Part shown: positions 1 through 10,200 of the stretch, piece by piece
Layout: the number at the start of each line of letters is the position of its first letter
How positions within the stretch are numbered: the first letter of the stretch is position 1
Source of the DNA: Zea mays
Lineage: Eukaryota; Streptophyta; Magnoliopsida; Poales; Poaceae
NCBI RefSeq assembly: GCF_902167145.1
Contig: NC_050096.1
Coordinates: 159,773,825-159,837,824, forward strand
Reading direction: 5' to 3'
DNA: 64,000 nt
Translations under genes and position numbers: made by a program
Notes under the pieces: generated by a model
What the model was told of the DNA's origin: nothing
Databases searched by the model: none
What the model saw: only the letters and a program-made list of their open reading frames with translations

Positions 1-947
1 TTATGTCTATGACTAATGTGTTCTCAAGTGTATTTCAAACCAAGTCATAGGTATATTGAAAGGGAATTGGAGTCTTCGGCGAAGACAAAGGCTTCCACTC
101 CACTCTACTACTCATCCTTCGCCGTCGCTCTGCTTCTCTCTCCATCTTTGGTATAATCTTCACTCATATATTTTATTTGCCAAAGGGGGAGAAAATAGTT
201 AGAAACGGGCCTATATTTCATTCCAAGTATCCGTTTTTGGCGATTCATGCCGAAGGGGGAGAAATTGGCCCAAAGCAAAAGGACCGCACCACCACCCTAA
301 TTTTAAAAAAAATTAATGATTTTCAATTGGTAAATTTCAAATTGGTATCTCTTTGTGTTCTAAAGGGGGAGCAAGTAGTATTTTCAAAACTTGATATCTT
401 AAAACCCTCTTGAACACTAAGAGGAGAATTTATTGAGGGGGAGTTTTGTTTAGTCAAAGGAAAAGCATTTGAAACAAAGGGAGAAAATTTCAAATCTTGA
501 AAATGCCTCTCAAAATCTTATTCAGTTACCTTTGACTATCTTGCAAAAGGATTTGCAAAAACAAAACATGCGGTGCAAATGTGGTCCAATATGTTCATAA
601 TAAAGAAACAATTCATGCATATCTAGTAAGTAACATTTATTGGCACAATTCTAAGCAACCTTTGCACTTACATTATGCAAACTAGTTCAATTATGCACTT
701 TTATATTTGCTTTGGTTTGTGTTGGCATCAATCACCAAAAAGGGGGAGATTGAAAGGGAATTAGGCTTACACCTAGTCTCTAATTAATTTTGGTGGTTGA
801 ATTGCCCAACACAAATAATTGGACTAACTAGTTTGCTCTAGTGTATAAGTTATACAGGTGCCAAAGGTTCATACTTAGCCAATAAAAAGACCAAGTATTG
901 GGTTCAACAAAAGAGCAAAGGGACAACCGAAGGCACCTCTGGTCTGG

Positions 948-1442
948 CGCACCGGACTGTCTGGTGTGCCACCGGACATGTCCGGTGCACCAGAGGACTC
1001 CAAACTCAAACTCGTCACCTTCGGGAAAATCCGGAGGCAGCTCCACTATAATTCACCGGACTGTCCGGTGTACACCGGACATGTCCGGTGCTCCAAGGAA
1101 GAGCGGCCTCAGGAACTCGCCAGCCTCGGGATTTCATCTCGGCTGTTCCGCTATAATTCACCGGACATGTCCGGTGTGCACCGGACTGTCCGGTGTAACT
1201 GCGGGGCAACGGCTACTACGCGCCAACGGTCACCTGCAACAGCAATTAATGCGCGCCAGAGCACGCAGGAGTCAGGCACGCGCGTAGTGGCGCACCGGAC
1301 ACTCTACAGTACATGTCCGGTGCGCCACCGGACATCCAGATGGGCCCAGCGTCAGAGCTCCAACGGTCGAATCCCTGACGGCCGGGTGACTGGCTGTCGC
1401 ACCGGACATGTCCGGTGTGCACCGGACTGTCCGGTGCACCAT
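948..1442. repeat. Cluster of CACCGGAC/GTCCGGTG palindromes in Sirevirus LTR
   Basis: About eighteen half-sites, CACCGGAC and GTCCGGTG, occur singly or as complete palindromes such as CACCGGACTGTCCGGTG and CACCGGACATGTCCGGTG. They lie upstream of the LTR TATA box. Conserved palindromes of this kind are known in Sirevirus LTRs; a regulatory role is assumed in the field, not shown here. Confidence 0.85.
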
Positions 1443-1485
1443 ACGACAGACAGCTTTCACCAACGGCTAGATTTTGGTTGGTGGC

Positions 1486-1493
1486 TATAAATA
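1486..1493 (+). promoter_or_regulatory. TATA box of Sirevirus 1 LTR
   Basis: TATAAATA just downstream of the palindrome cluster, in the same context (GGCTATAAATACC) as in the other Sirevirus LTRs at 12549 and 20449. It would drive the element transcript. Confidence 0.75.
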
Positions 1494-2355
1494 CCACCCC
1501 AACCGGCCACTTGAAGGGGTGGGAGCCCAAGCAACATTCTAAGTCATCTAGTTGACATACTCAAGCCCTCCCAACCACATATATTCATTGATCCATCCTA
1601 TACACAAGATTTAGACCACTACAACCAACACAAGTGCCACAAAAGAGAGAGCAAGCAAAAGAGAGCTACTCATTTGAGTTTAGCACTAGTGCCTTGTGAG
1701 ATTCATCGAGAGATAGTGTGTGCTTCATCTTTGTGTTCATTTGCGCGTGGAGTTTTGACTCCCATTGAACTTCCTCCAAAGTTTTTGAGGCTTGTAAAAG
1801 CTAGCAAGAGACACCAAAGTGTGTGGTGGTCCTTGCGGGATCGAGAGTGATCCTCGAGAAGAAGAAGAGCTCGCCGATCCTTGTGTGATCGGGGGAGAGA
1901 GGGAAAGGGTTGAAAAAGACCCGTCCTTGAGTGGACTCCTCAACGGGGACTAGGCCTTCGAAGGCCGAACCTCGGTAAAACAAATCACCCGTGTCCATTG
2001 TGTTTATTGCTTGTGATTTGTTTGTTTTCTCGTACTAAGTTTTTTCTTGCTCCATTCTTTGCCAATATCATTTGGTGTTGCTTCAAGTTAAATTTCCATT
2101 TAGTAAAGCAACACGTTGCAAGAAAGAACTCATCCTAGTGCTCTTCTCATCTAAGGTTTCTTGCTTTGTTATTCTATAACTTATTTGATTCATCTCTCCC
2201 GCATTATTTTAGCAATACTCCTTTCAAGCAAGAACTTAGTTTGTATACTCCTATATTTGTATATCTTGTTCTAACCACTAATCAAGGGATCTAGTTGGGG
2301 GATAAAGTTTTAATTTTCAGGTTTCGCCTATTCACCCCCCTCTAGGCGACTTTCA

Positions 2356-3705
2356 GATGTTCCTCCAAAATTTGTGAATGGGAGGCCGTTCTTGACGATG
2401 GTGCAACTTTCTAAGTTGTCGACTCCGGAGATTAGAATGCATGAGTGGTACATGGTGGCTAGCAACAAATACAAACTCGAGGACTTCACATTTGTTGTGC
2501 CAGAAGATGCATTTTGGAGCAATGATCATATAGATCCTGTGCGGCATTTATTCTTTGACGATCTCTGGTCGTTGTACCACCGACAAAGGACGGAAACCAA
2601 CTACTTAACCCTCTTTTGCTTGTAAGTACCTCTAAACTTTCATATTTGTTAGTTTTGTACACGCACACATAAACGAGAGTCTAACGATTAACACTATTAC
2701 ACGTAGGATGCAATACATGGATGATAAGAAGAAACAACTTAAGACAGGGTTTCTTGACCCGTTGATGATATCCCAAGCTCGCTACAAAGTAGTTGCTCGG
2801 AGGCATGGAGAAGAATACAAAGACTTGGACAATGCTAAATTTGAGAAAGCCGTCAAACAGAATCAGAGAAAGAAAATGAAGGTAATGGCGGCATACATTG
2901 GACGAGCCATGTATAATCATGTACAACATGGCAAGGACTTAATAATAGCTCAGCACCACTTTAAGTAAGTTATCGACATGGTTTAATTTTGAACTATAAA
3001 TTATGGCAATCGTGATCTTAACATGTGTTTTCGTCTATGTCTATATAGTGACCACTACATTTGTATCATGATCTTTCCAAAGGATGGTAAAGTCGTGGTC
3101 TTCGACTCACTGGAATGGAAAAGGCTACGTATAATGACTTCTTGAAGATTTTAGAGAAGTATGATTATTATTGCACACTTGTACTTATTACAACTTAACA
3201 AATGTATTCTTAATCTCACAATGCTATTCTTATATGCAGTGCATACCGTTTTTATTGGAAAGATCTTGGCGGCGATCATCCAGAGGACAAGCCTAATTTG
3301 TCAATATCATTATTTCCATATGGTGACAAACAACCTCCGGGTACTGTCCTGTGCGGTTATTATGTATGCGAATGGTGTCGTGTCACCTTCCATTACATGG
3401 TCAATCGTGAGGATGTAAGTTCGCTATCATTGTCTATGTTGCAATTTTTATGTTATATTGTTGCTCATCACATTACTCTTACCATTGCTTGTTTTTTGCT
3501 TTCATTGCAGGTTCCTAAATCCAAGATCAATGCTGAATGGTTAGAAAGAGATATGGTTTCCGTCGGCGTGGCTAAGGTTGTAAGAGACTTGCTTTACTTT
3601 ATGCGCCGTGAAGTTCTTCATCAACAAGGGTTATTCTACAATACAAATGGAAATTTGCAACAATTCCCAGAACTAAGTTTGTACACAATATCACACAGTG
3701 TTTAG
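2356..3705 (+). pseudogene. ULP1-like cysteine protease (C48 family) gene of CACTA element, 5' cut off
   Basis: Five exon blocks with GT-AG borders can be read: 2356-2621, 2707-2964, 3049-3158, 3240-3414 and 3511-3705. ULP1 proteases cleave SUMO or ubiquitin-like tags; copies in CACTA elements have no proven role. Candidate catalytic residues are His in NDHYICIM (about 3053), Asp in VVVFDSLEW (about 3100) and Cys in PPGTVLCGYYVC (about 3350), the last being the typical plant transposon form. The reading frame enters from the left as DVPPKFVNGRPF, showing that Sirevirus 1 landed within an exon. One frameshift lies in exon 3 near 3125, so this copy is probably dead even without the insertion. 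The stop is at 3703-3705. Family call is strong; exact exon borders are inferred from splice consensus and frame. Confidence 0.8.
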
Positions 3706-3947
3706 GTCTTTAGTTAGGAACTTTAGATGTTTAGTTGTCTATGGAACTTTGAGATGTTTAGTTGTCTATGGAACTTGATATGTGTATAAATCTGTGTATG
3801 ACGATGGAACTTGATATGTGGATGAATCTGTGTATTATGGAACTTGATATGTATAAATCTGTGTATGCAATCTGTGTGAATCTGTGCATGAAATCTGTGT
3901 ATAATCTGTTTGAAAATTCTGTATATGAATCTGTATATTAAAAAACC

Positions 3948-4226
3948 GTCTCTGATTTATATTGTATGCAGTCGGACTTATATTAAAAACCGCCTGTGAT
4001 GTGTAGCTAACACAAGCGGCTAGGATAAGAAACCGCCTGTGATGTCTGTCTATCACAGGCGGTTCCTTTGAACTGGATCGCCTGTGATGTCTGTCTTCAC
4101 AGGCGGTTTTTGATTGACCGCCTGTGATTTTGTTTTACATCACAGTCGGTGCACCACAAGCGGTTCCTGGAACCGCCTGTGAAGAGGCGAACCAAACCGC
4201 CTGTACAGAGGTTTGCTGTAGTAGTG
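3948..4226. repeat. CACTA subterminal repeats and terminal inverted repeat
   Basis: At least eight copies of a motif close to AACCGCCTGTGATG, or its reverse CATCACAGGCGGTT, are packed into about 280 bp and end in the terminal repeat at 4210-4226. In En/Spm such arrays bind the transposase; the same role is likely here. Confidence 0.85.
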
Positions 4227-5064
4227 TGTATACTAGATGGAATATAGGTTATATGATATTAAGGAGATATAAATACATGCTGAGACATCTGTAAAAAGGT
4301 ATCAAAGAAAAAATATCATAACTCTATTGAGAAGCCTTCGTGCTCCTCTGTCTCCATCTCCCTTCTTCTCCAAGTCTCCTTCCCAGCCGAGCACTTTCCT
4401 CTCTCGATATCCCAACCTACCAAGCTCTTCTTCTAGTTCTCTCGATCCCCATCCTAGAGATTGCTAACATTTGGTACCAGACTAGGACTCCATGGAGGCG
4501 GCGATGCAGGGTATTCTTGACGCACTCGCGCGCACGGAGGCACGCTTGACTGATGCGCTGGCTGGTCGCGCAATTCCTCCTTCGACGGATCTGCGACTCC
4601 TTATGTCGTCAATGCACAGTACTGCGACGAGGCAAGCCTTCCGCCTCTCGTCCACGACGACGCTGCGAAGGTGGCGTCCTCGGATTCAGGAAAACGACTT
4701 TGGTCTGCGGCAAACCGCCATGGTGCTCACGTTCCTAGGGTCCGACGAGATGTCTTCGTCGACCACGCTCCTCGCCGGCTCGGTATCCAACCGCTACATC
4801 CTACCGCTCTACGACGATGACCACTACACCATGCCACAATCGTTTGTCGATACTCTCGCCAACCCCAACGACGACCTCCTCCAGGAGCTCGACCTATTGG
4901 ACGAGGACGCCGCGAGTGCCAACGCGGCTGACGATGATTCAGGCGCTGTCCCCGTCCATGCCTCGCTCGACCCCGATGCTCGACTAGAACATCGACAGCA
5001 GCGGATCACCGCGCTACCCGTGCCTCCCCGAGGGCGCGGCGTTGTTCCGTCGGGACCCAGATGA
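4227..5064 (+). other. Possible retroelement 5' end: LTR-like segment, PBS-like site and gag-like start
   Basis: Positions 4227-4469 begin TGTATACTAG and end GCTAACA, with a TATA-like GATATAAATACA near 4264. They are followed by TTGGTACCAGAC (4471-4482), which resembles a primer-binding site for initiator Met tRNA with one or two changes. Twenty bases later an ATG (4492) opens a 190-codon frame whose start is alanine-rich and helical (MEAAMQGILDALARTEARL), as in many plant gag starts. The rest of the frame is not recognisable and is rich in acidic and serine runs. No second LTR with the same ends was found, so this is tentative. The alternative is 5' leader and coding DNA of an unrelated degraded gene. 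Confidence 0.3.
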
Positions 5065-5226
5065 TAAGGTCCACAACGGGCTCATCGGCGGAACGGAGTT
5101 GTCCGGCGAAGTCCACCTCCTTCGTTTCTCCTTGCTGTCACCAGACCAGGCGATGAACCCTGCGCTCGTCCCCAACACCGACACAGAGGAGGAGGTTCTC
5201 ACCACCACGCCACCAAGTCTTCGATA

Positions 5227-5868
5227 ATGGGCCTCAACTGTGGCACCTACTCTGTCCCCAACCTCCCCGTGGTCTACATCCTGGGTGAGCCCAACTCCGA
5301 CGACTACAGCTCCAACCGTGCCCTGCTCCCGGACATCCATGTTGTTAGCGGCGGCCTCTCCAACCCTGACCTGGACGAACCCAAGGTCATGGGTCTTAAG
5401 GTCCGCGAACAGATGCGGTACATCAAGAAGCTCAAGTAAGCGCACTATGACTGGCACCTGCCGAGTGAGAGGGGAGACCTTGATGCAGCGTGGCAGCGGG
5501 CACGGTCGCTGGCGTTCGCGGTGGGCGACGCGCGGCTCGCGGTCCACGTCGTGTCGCAGTGCCAACAGGCGTCCTCGCGCGACACGCGGGCCATGGCCAC
5601 CATGGCAAAGAAGAGCGTCGAGGACCTCATGGAGGTCACGATCATCGCGAGGCTCTGCACCTACACCACTTTCTAGGACCTCATCTGAGTGCATGGCCTC
5701 GCTGTGCGACTGTGTCTTCCCCAGAGCAGCTACGTTGCCACCCAGATCGTGCACACCTACAACGGCTACAAACGCAAGCCAGGCGATGTTATTGGCCCTA
5801 AAGTTGAGATGATCATGTTCACCTTGCCCTACAAGTGTTTGTTGAAATCCTTCATCATCATACAACAT
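5227..5868 (+). pseudogene. Unrecognised gene fragment(s), exon-like, with stops
   Basis: A frame from 5227 gives a protein-like stretch (GGLSNPDLDEPKVMGLK) ending at an in-frame TAA at 5437-5439. Coding character resumes downstream with an alanine-rich stretch ([20 protein letters not shown]) and then, in the frame starting about 5689, SSYVATQIVHTYNGYKRKPG. A possible small intron runs 5835-5897 (GTGTTT to CAACAG), after which DAVPLPNRVASIADIYTKED continues. GC content and codon use look like a grass gene, not a retrotransposon. I do not recognise the family. Stops and shifts show it is not functional as it stands. Confidence 0.5.
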
Positions 5869-5988
5869 TGTTTCTCGCCTTTATTCCATTGCAACAGGGA
5901 TGCAGTGCCGCTCCCCAACCGTGTCGCGAGCATCGCCGACATCTACACCAAGGAGGATAGCCCTGTGCGCAAGCTTGTTGTCGAGATC

Positions 5989-6234
5989 ATGGGTTTCTCA
6001 ATTTTTGCTGCACGGATTGGATTACCATGTGTTGCCCTCATCTCATACGAGGATATCATTAATCATGGGCGTCTGATCTCTGAAGCAGTTTCAATACCTG
6101 TGAGCGGTGATGCAGATAATGGTTACGAAAATTGTATGCATGTTAAGATGAGAGTGAAAGAATTTATTAATGTTGGTTTGCTGGAATTATTGCCATCTCA
6201 GTCAAGGATGAGGATGGGTCAGATGGGGTATTTA
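5989..6234 (+). pseudogene. PEP mutase / isocitrate lyase-family fragment
   Basis: The frame reading MGFSIFAARIGLP, then ALISYEDIINHGRLISEAVS, IPVSGDADNGY and HVKMRVKEFINVGL, matches the order of conserved segments of plant carboxyvinyl-carboxyphosphonate phosphorylmutase-like enzymes (S-AARL-LP; ISY-EM; IPV-GD-DNGYGN; VK--I-AG). Those enzymes act on C-P or C-C bonds of PEP-like substrates using a TIM barrel. Only about 70 residues of roughly 300 or more are present. The Asp of the GDADNGY motif is kept, but no enzyme could be made. The frame is directly continued by unrecognised coding DNA upstream and is interrupted by the MITE at 6235. Confidence 0.65.
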
Positions 6235-6576
6235 GAGCAACTCCAAAAGGATGTTAAAAAATTTATCCCAAAAACTAATTATTAAGAGTAGGCTAAAAAG
6301 TTATAAGAGTGAATTATGGTGAGTACTCCAATAGTTCCTTTAAATGTGACATGTGGTGCAATCTTTATAGTCGTCGGGATGCTCTGGATGATCTGGTACA
6401 TTGGAAAATGAATTGGGGAGGGATGGAACACAACAAAATATGAGGGAGAGAAGTCTGTGGATGCGGGACGCTAATTTTTTGGGGGAAGAATGAGGGAGCT
6501 GTTGGAGTAAGAAAAACCACTATTCTTGACTAATATCTGTTTTGGAGTTAGTTTACATGTTCTTTTGGAGTTGCTC
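6235..6576. mobile_element. Tourist/PIF-Harbinger-like MITE (342 bp) with TTA target duplication
   Basis: The ends are GAGCAACTCCAAAAGGA at the left and, inverted, GAGCAACTCCAAAAGAA at the right, flanked on both sides by TTA (6232-6234 and 6577-6579). A three-base TTA duplication and short inverted repeats fit PIF/Harbinger-derived Tourist MITEs. It has no coding capacity. It splits the gene-fragment region; removing it joins a frame across the site. Confidence 0.85.
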
Positions 6577-6690
6577 TTACCAACAGAAAAGTTGTCGAAG
6601 CCCATCAGTTCACAATGCATGTGAATTTTGATGGGTTTTCTCCAGGCATTTTGGTTGGTGATGAGCTGGTGGTCACCGGCATGGGATCAC
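6577..6690 (+). pseudogene. Pyruvate-kinase-like fragment after the MITE
   Basis: Reading on from the MITE gives NRKVVEAHQFTMHVNFDGF followed by SPGILVGDELVVTGM. This resembles the strand [23 protein letters not shown] of plant plastid-type pyruvate kinases. The match is short (about 35 residues) and from memory, so it is a suggestion. It lies directly after the PEP-mutase-like fragment, giving a chimeric layout, and ends where a Copia LTR tail begins. Confidence 0.4.
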
Positions 6691-6694
6691 TTGA

Positions 6695-6935
6695 GAGGAG
6701 TTGAGTGCAACTCTCGTCCGTTGGGACGCCACAACGTGGAGTAGGCAAGTTTTGTACTTGGCCGAACCACGGGATAACCACCGTGTCATCTCTGTGATTG
6801 CTTTCTTGTGGTTATTGTGTTTTGACTCCTCTCTAGCCACTTGGCAAGAACTGTGCTAACACTTAACAAGTTTTTGTGGCTATAAGTTTAAGTTTTACAG
6901 GATCACCTATTCACCCCCCCCTCTAGGTGCTCTCA
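6695..6935 (+). repeat. Truncated Copia LTR, 3' end only
   Basis: The segment has the typical R-U5 pattern of Tork/Tnt1-like plant Copia LTRs: CGTGGAGTAGGCAAG, then ACTTGGCCGAACCACGGGAT, and finally TTCACCCCCCCTCTAGGTGC, with the TG...CA end at 6935. The left part and internal region are missing. It is different from the Sirevirus LTRs. Confidence 0.65.
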
Positions 6936-9300
6936 ATAGGAACATTATTGGGTAAAGAAAAGTGATCAAGGGCACAACTTGTCTGAGACTCGAGAGTTCC
7001 AGGTACCAGGATGATCTTTAGATTCTCGTAACCTCGCTGCAAAATTAACATCACACCAAACATAAGAACAAGCTACATAATAATGATCTACATGTCGTAA
7101 CGAGACCGTAGCTTCGAGAATCACTAAATTCGGATTTACGGTTAACGAGTTATGATTTTCTGAAGATTTAAGTGTTGGATACAAAACAACTTAAGTGCAT
7201 AATTTGTACCTATGTTTCATAACAAAATAAGGCTATCAGATGATAAATAATATTATTATGAATTTATTGCCACTGGAATGGATAAAAAAGAAGTTAAAAT
7301 GAATTAATTATGCATTTTCTAAGGTTTTAGTATTATTTTGGCAATAAAACTCAATTTTCGAATTGGTTTTATTAATATACAAAGGTTCAGGGCTGCGGAC
7401 ACTATTTCATGAGAGTTTAGGGGCTAACTCGTGATAAAACATGACCTAAGTATAGATATCTTTATACTGGTGGGGATGGCGGTTTAATTTCAATAACAAC
7501 CAGGGTCTCTTTTACAAACACGCTCGACCGAAGAGGTACTGGTCCCTGTGGACGGCAGGATCACCATTCAAGGGCGCGGATTAGACCAGCCCTAAAAACG
7601 AACTAGTAGGTGACAACCGCCCTCGGATTGAGGGTTAATGGTCCAGATTTCATTGAAGAGCGCTATAACAACCCTAACCACCAGATCTCGATCGGAGGGC
7701 TCTGATTACACGTGAGGGACGCTGTACTTAGGGTCTAATCTGGCCGCCCAATAGACGATCATCAGCCGATAAGAATTGGTGCACGGTTCAATCACGACCG
7801 CCTATCGGATCGGACGGCCGGGGGAGCCCCCGCCCAAACCCACAGGGATTGCCACAGGAAGCATCCCCACCCGGCGGCGCCATCGCCGGTGAGTGGCGCT
7901 CCCGCCCCGGTGCCCCATTCCGAGCGTCGAAACATGCAAGAAGAATAGGAGGCTACTGCGAACACGTTCGAGGAGACATACCAGCAGCAGGCGTGCCGAT
8001 AGGAGCTAACCGCGCCGAAGGGCGGATCCGCGGTGAGCATATCAACGACGAGCAATTGGTTGGCACCCTGGTGCTCAAGCGCCCAATTAATCCTTGCATG
8101 AGACTTCAACTGCCCCCGGTGAACCTCTTCACTACCCATCACAAGCTATACACCAGCGAAGCAAGGACACCATCACATCAGACCCCAACTCCCTCGCCCC
8201 CTGCTTTCGGGTACTGCTCCTAGCTATTTGATGGTCGAGACAGAGCGGCTATGGGGTCCTCATAAATACCCTGCAACGATGAAAAGATGAGCATGCGCCG
8301 GTCGGATCAAGCTGGGGGACCCGCCCAATTCGCACGTTCGGTTCAACGGACTTCGATTTGTTGGTTGGAGATCAAGCTGACAGGCGGGACCCACCTGGCA
8401 GACAGGGTCCCCAAGCGTGTATGCGGACTTCGGTTCTGGCAAGGCGGCCCCAGTGGTCAGTGAGTGGGCGCGGGCCAGATGAAGGGATGCTGGGTCGAGG
8501 AGAGGAAGCAAGAATGGGTCGACCATGACAATTCGACCCATGTGGCAGGTGCTTTTCCCTTTTTATTTTGATATTTCCTTTCTATTTTAGTTTTCTACTT
8601 TCCAATTCAATTTGAATCTAGGTTTTGGAATTTCAGATTTCCAAATAGCTAATACCATCCTAATGTAAATATAAATTCTACTGTTTACAATATTATTGTT
8701 TATTATTCTCCCTATTATTTAATTATGGAAGTAACAAATGACTTTATTAAAATTTCCTTTCTCATTTTCTGTTTTATATTTTCTTTTATAATTTGAGATC
8801 AAATTTAAGTTATGATTCCTTTATTTAAATAAAATGCATCACACAAAAAATAACATCGGCATGAGATGCATATTTCTTTATTTATTTATTGGTTTCTTGG
8901 CTAATTTGATACTATTAATTGAATATGAAAAGGGAAAGGAACTATTTAATCTCCAATGGCTCCAAAAAATCTCAAAACACTAATATAATTATATTTATTT
9001 ATTTATATCATTATTTTTTCTCTAATACAATTTTTGGGCTTTAGAGGTATAAAGGTAAAACATCACTGTGGTTACAAATAAACTAAAATAAACAATTATT
9101 GGATAGCTTATTTTAATTTTTTTTGTACTATCAAAGTGATATTTTATCCAATTACACTTCTATCATAATCTAACTTATATTCTACGAGATAAACAATCGA
9201 GGCCTACTTATGAGTTCTAATCCCTCCCAGACCCAGATTAGAAACGGGGCAAGGCAAAATTAACCAACGATACCATCAAACAACCAGGCAACTCTTCTTA
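6936..9300. other. Gene-free stretch, degraded repeat DNA
   Basis: No coding frame with a recognisable product was found in these 2.4 kb. 7380-8540 is moderately GC-rich and 8540-9180 is strongly AT-rich. The order and wording (for example, read on the minus strand, TATACCTCTAAAGCCCAAAA near 9040) resemble the LTR of a plant Gypsy element in minus orientation. No clear LTR ends, primer site or duplication were found. Frames at 7792-8541 have no family features. Confidence 0.4.
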
Positions 9301-9362
9301 ACTATTCCCCTTTGGCCGTCGGCGCGCGGAGGCAGGGGTGGCGTACGGCGGCGGCGGCAACC

Positions 9363-9626
9363 ATGAACATCAACGCGAACGGCGGCATCCTGTCGTACGG
9401 GAACATGGAGGGGTACGCCCGTTGGGTGGCCACGGGCGTGGCGTCGGCCTTCTTCGCGTCCCTGGAGCGCTTCTCCTGCATCCACCTCCACACCGCCGAG
9501 GACGACGGCAGCGACGAGGACCCCGACGAGGCCAAGGACCGCCCCCTCATCTTCTCCCGCCCCGACGCCCTCCCCGAGTACTACTACAGCCGTTCCGCAT
9601 CCTCCGTCTCCTTCGCCAAGATGTGA
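9363..9626 (+). CDS. Small acidic plant protein of unknown function (87 aa)
   Basis: The ATG at 9363 sits in a good plant context (GGCAACCATGAAC) and opens 87 codons ending TGA. The protein starts with Asn and Gly residues (MNINANGGILSYGNMEGY), continues with a hydrophobic to amphipathic stretch (ARWVATGVASAFFASLERFS, residues 20-39), then an acidic run (EDDGSDEDPDEAKDRP) and a Tyr/Ser-rich tail. No signal peptide or catalytic motif is visible; the middle stretch could be a membrane-associated helix. Third positions are almost all G or C, as in many maize genes and unlike the surrounding repeats. It looks like an intact single-exon host gene, the only one in the window. I do not assign a family or function. 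An upstream in-frame TTG is not used as a start. Confidence 0.7.
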   Translation: MNINANGGILSYGNMEGYARWVATGVASAFFASLERFSCIHLHTAEDDGSDEDPDEAKDRPLIFSRPDALPEYYYSRSASSVSFAKM

Positions 9627-10200
9627 CATGCATGATCTGATCTGAGACGGGATCGCGCGCGGTGCCGTCGTCGTCTGTGCGCCAAACGATCCGATCCGGC
9701 CGTCTCCTCATAGGTTAGGTTGGTCATGTCTTGCAAATTGTGAAATTGTATTGTATCCGCACGATTCCCCGGCGCGTTTGTGTTCTTGCCATGTCCTGGC
9801 CTCCTGTCTGATTTGGGCGTACTTCTGATCTGATGGATTTGTAATTAGGCACCTGCGTTGTATGGTGTGGATTATTCTGTTTTTACTTCTCCCTCTTCTT
9901 TTGTTAATACCTTTTTTTTGAAAGGTTCTTCCTTTATTAATATCGGACGGCATTGTTGTGCCTGCCCATCTTGGATCCATTTTCAGATGCACGAGATTGG
10001 CTCCATTGAACTTTTGTACGTTGCAGAATACGTCGAATGCATCCCTTATCAGAGTTCATTCGCTTATGTGGATAATCTGATATTTTATGAAATTCCTGAG
10101 TTTAAGAACATTAATTTGAGTCTTGGCGTTGTATTTTGCTGAATAAATAGCTTCTGCAGTAAAATAGACTTTAAAACACTAGGTCCAGAGATGATCAGAA
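9627..10200 (+). other. Probable 3' UTR and downstream region of the small gene
   Basis: There is no reading frame of interest. An AATAAA at 10142-10147 could be a polyadenylation signal about 520 bp after the stop; plant signals are loose, so this is weak. Confidence 0.35.

Larger units (their letters stand above)
1..2355 (+). mobile_element. Sirevirus-type Copia retrotransposon, 3' end only (left part outside window)
   Basis: Positions 1-750 align by eye with the 3' untranslated region of the second Sirevirus in this window (about 19030-19814), and 751-2355 is its 3' LTR. The untranslated part has the repeated polypurine tracts typical of Sireviruses: GGGGGAG at about 184, 255, 366 and 438, and the final primer tract AAAAAGGGGGAGAT just before the LTR. 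No coding sequence of this copy is in the window. It sits inside an exon of the CACTA ULP1-like gene, and the first five bases after it (GATGT, 2356-2360) are the expected target duplication. The partner copy and the 5' LTR lie to the left of the window. Family assignment is from known Sirevirus features; the exact family (Opie, Ji or other) is not decided. Confidence 0.9.
751..2355 (+). repeat. 3' LTR of Sirevirus 1 (1605 bp)
   Basis: It starts TGAAAGGGAATTAGGC directly after the polypurine tract and ends CTAGGCGACTTTCA, the same ends as the LTRs at 11937-13122 and 19815-21020. It is about 400 bp longer than those, mainly in the palindrome-rich U3 region, so it belongs to a related but different subfamily. 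Confidence 0.9.
2356..4226 (+). mobile_element. CACTA (En/Spm-type) DNA transposon, right-hand part, split by Sirevirus 1
   Basis: The right terminus reads, on the minus strand, CACTACTACAGCAAACC, a CACTA terminal inverted repeat ending at 4226. Inside it about 280 bp of subterminal DNA carries many copies of AACCGCCTGTGA in both orientations. The segment also carries a ULP1-like protease gene, a known passenger of plant CACTA elements. The left part, including the transposase gene if present, is beyond the Sirevirus and outside the window. Confidence 0.85.

Noticed and set aside
948..1442. CRISPR-like regular repeats
   Set aside because: Short palindromes with irregular spacing in a plant LTR; no spacer-repeat structure.
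966..1490. 174-codon frame in Sirevirus 1 LTR
   Set aside because: Made of CACCGGAC palindromes translated (repeated HRTCPV-like words); no start context and not kept in other LTRs.
5014..5868. Long minus-strand open frame (284 codons) over the gene fragments
   Set aside because: The opposite strand carries the protein-like wording and possible intron; the minus frame is a by-product of GC-rich codons.
6464..6700. Complete solo LTR starting near TGTTGGAGTAAG (6493)
   Set aside because: That region is the right half of the MITE; only the tail 6695-6935 has LTR wording.
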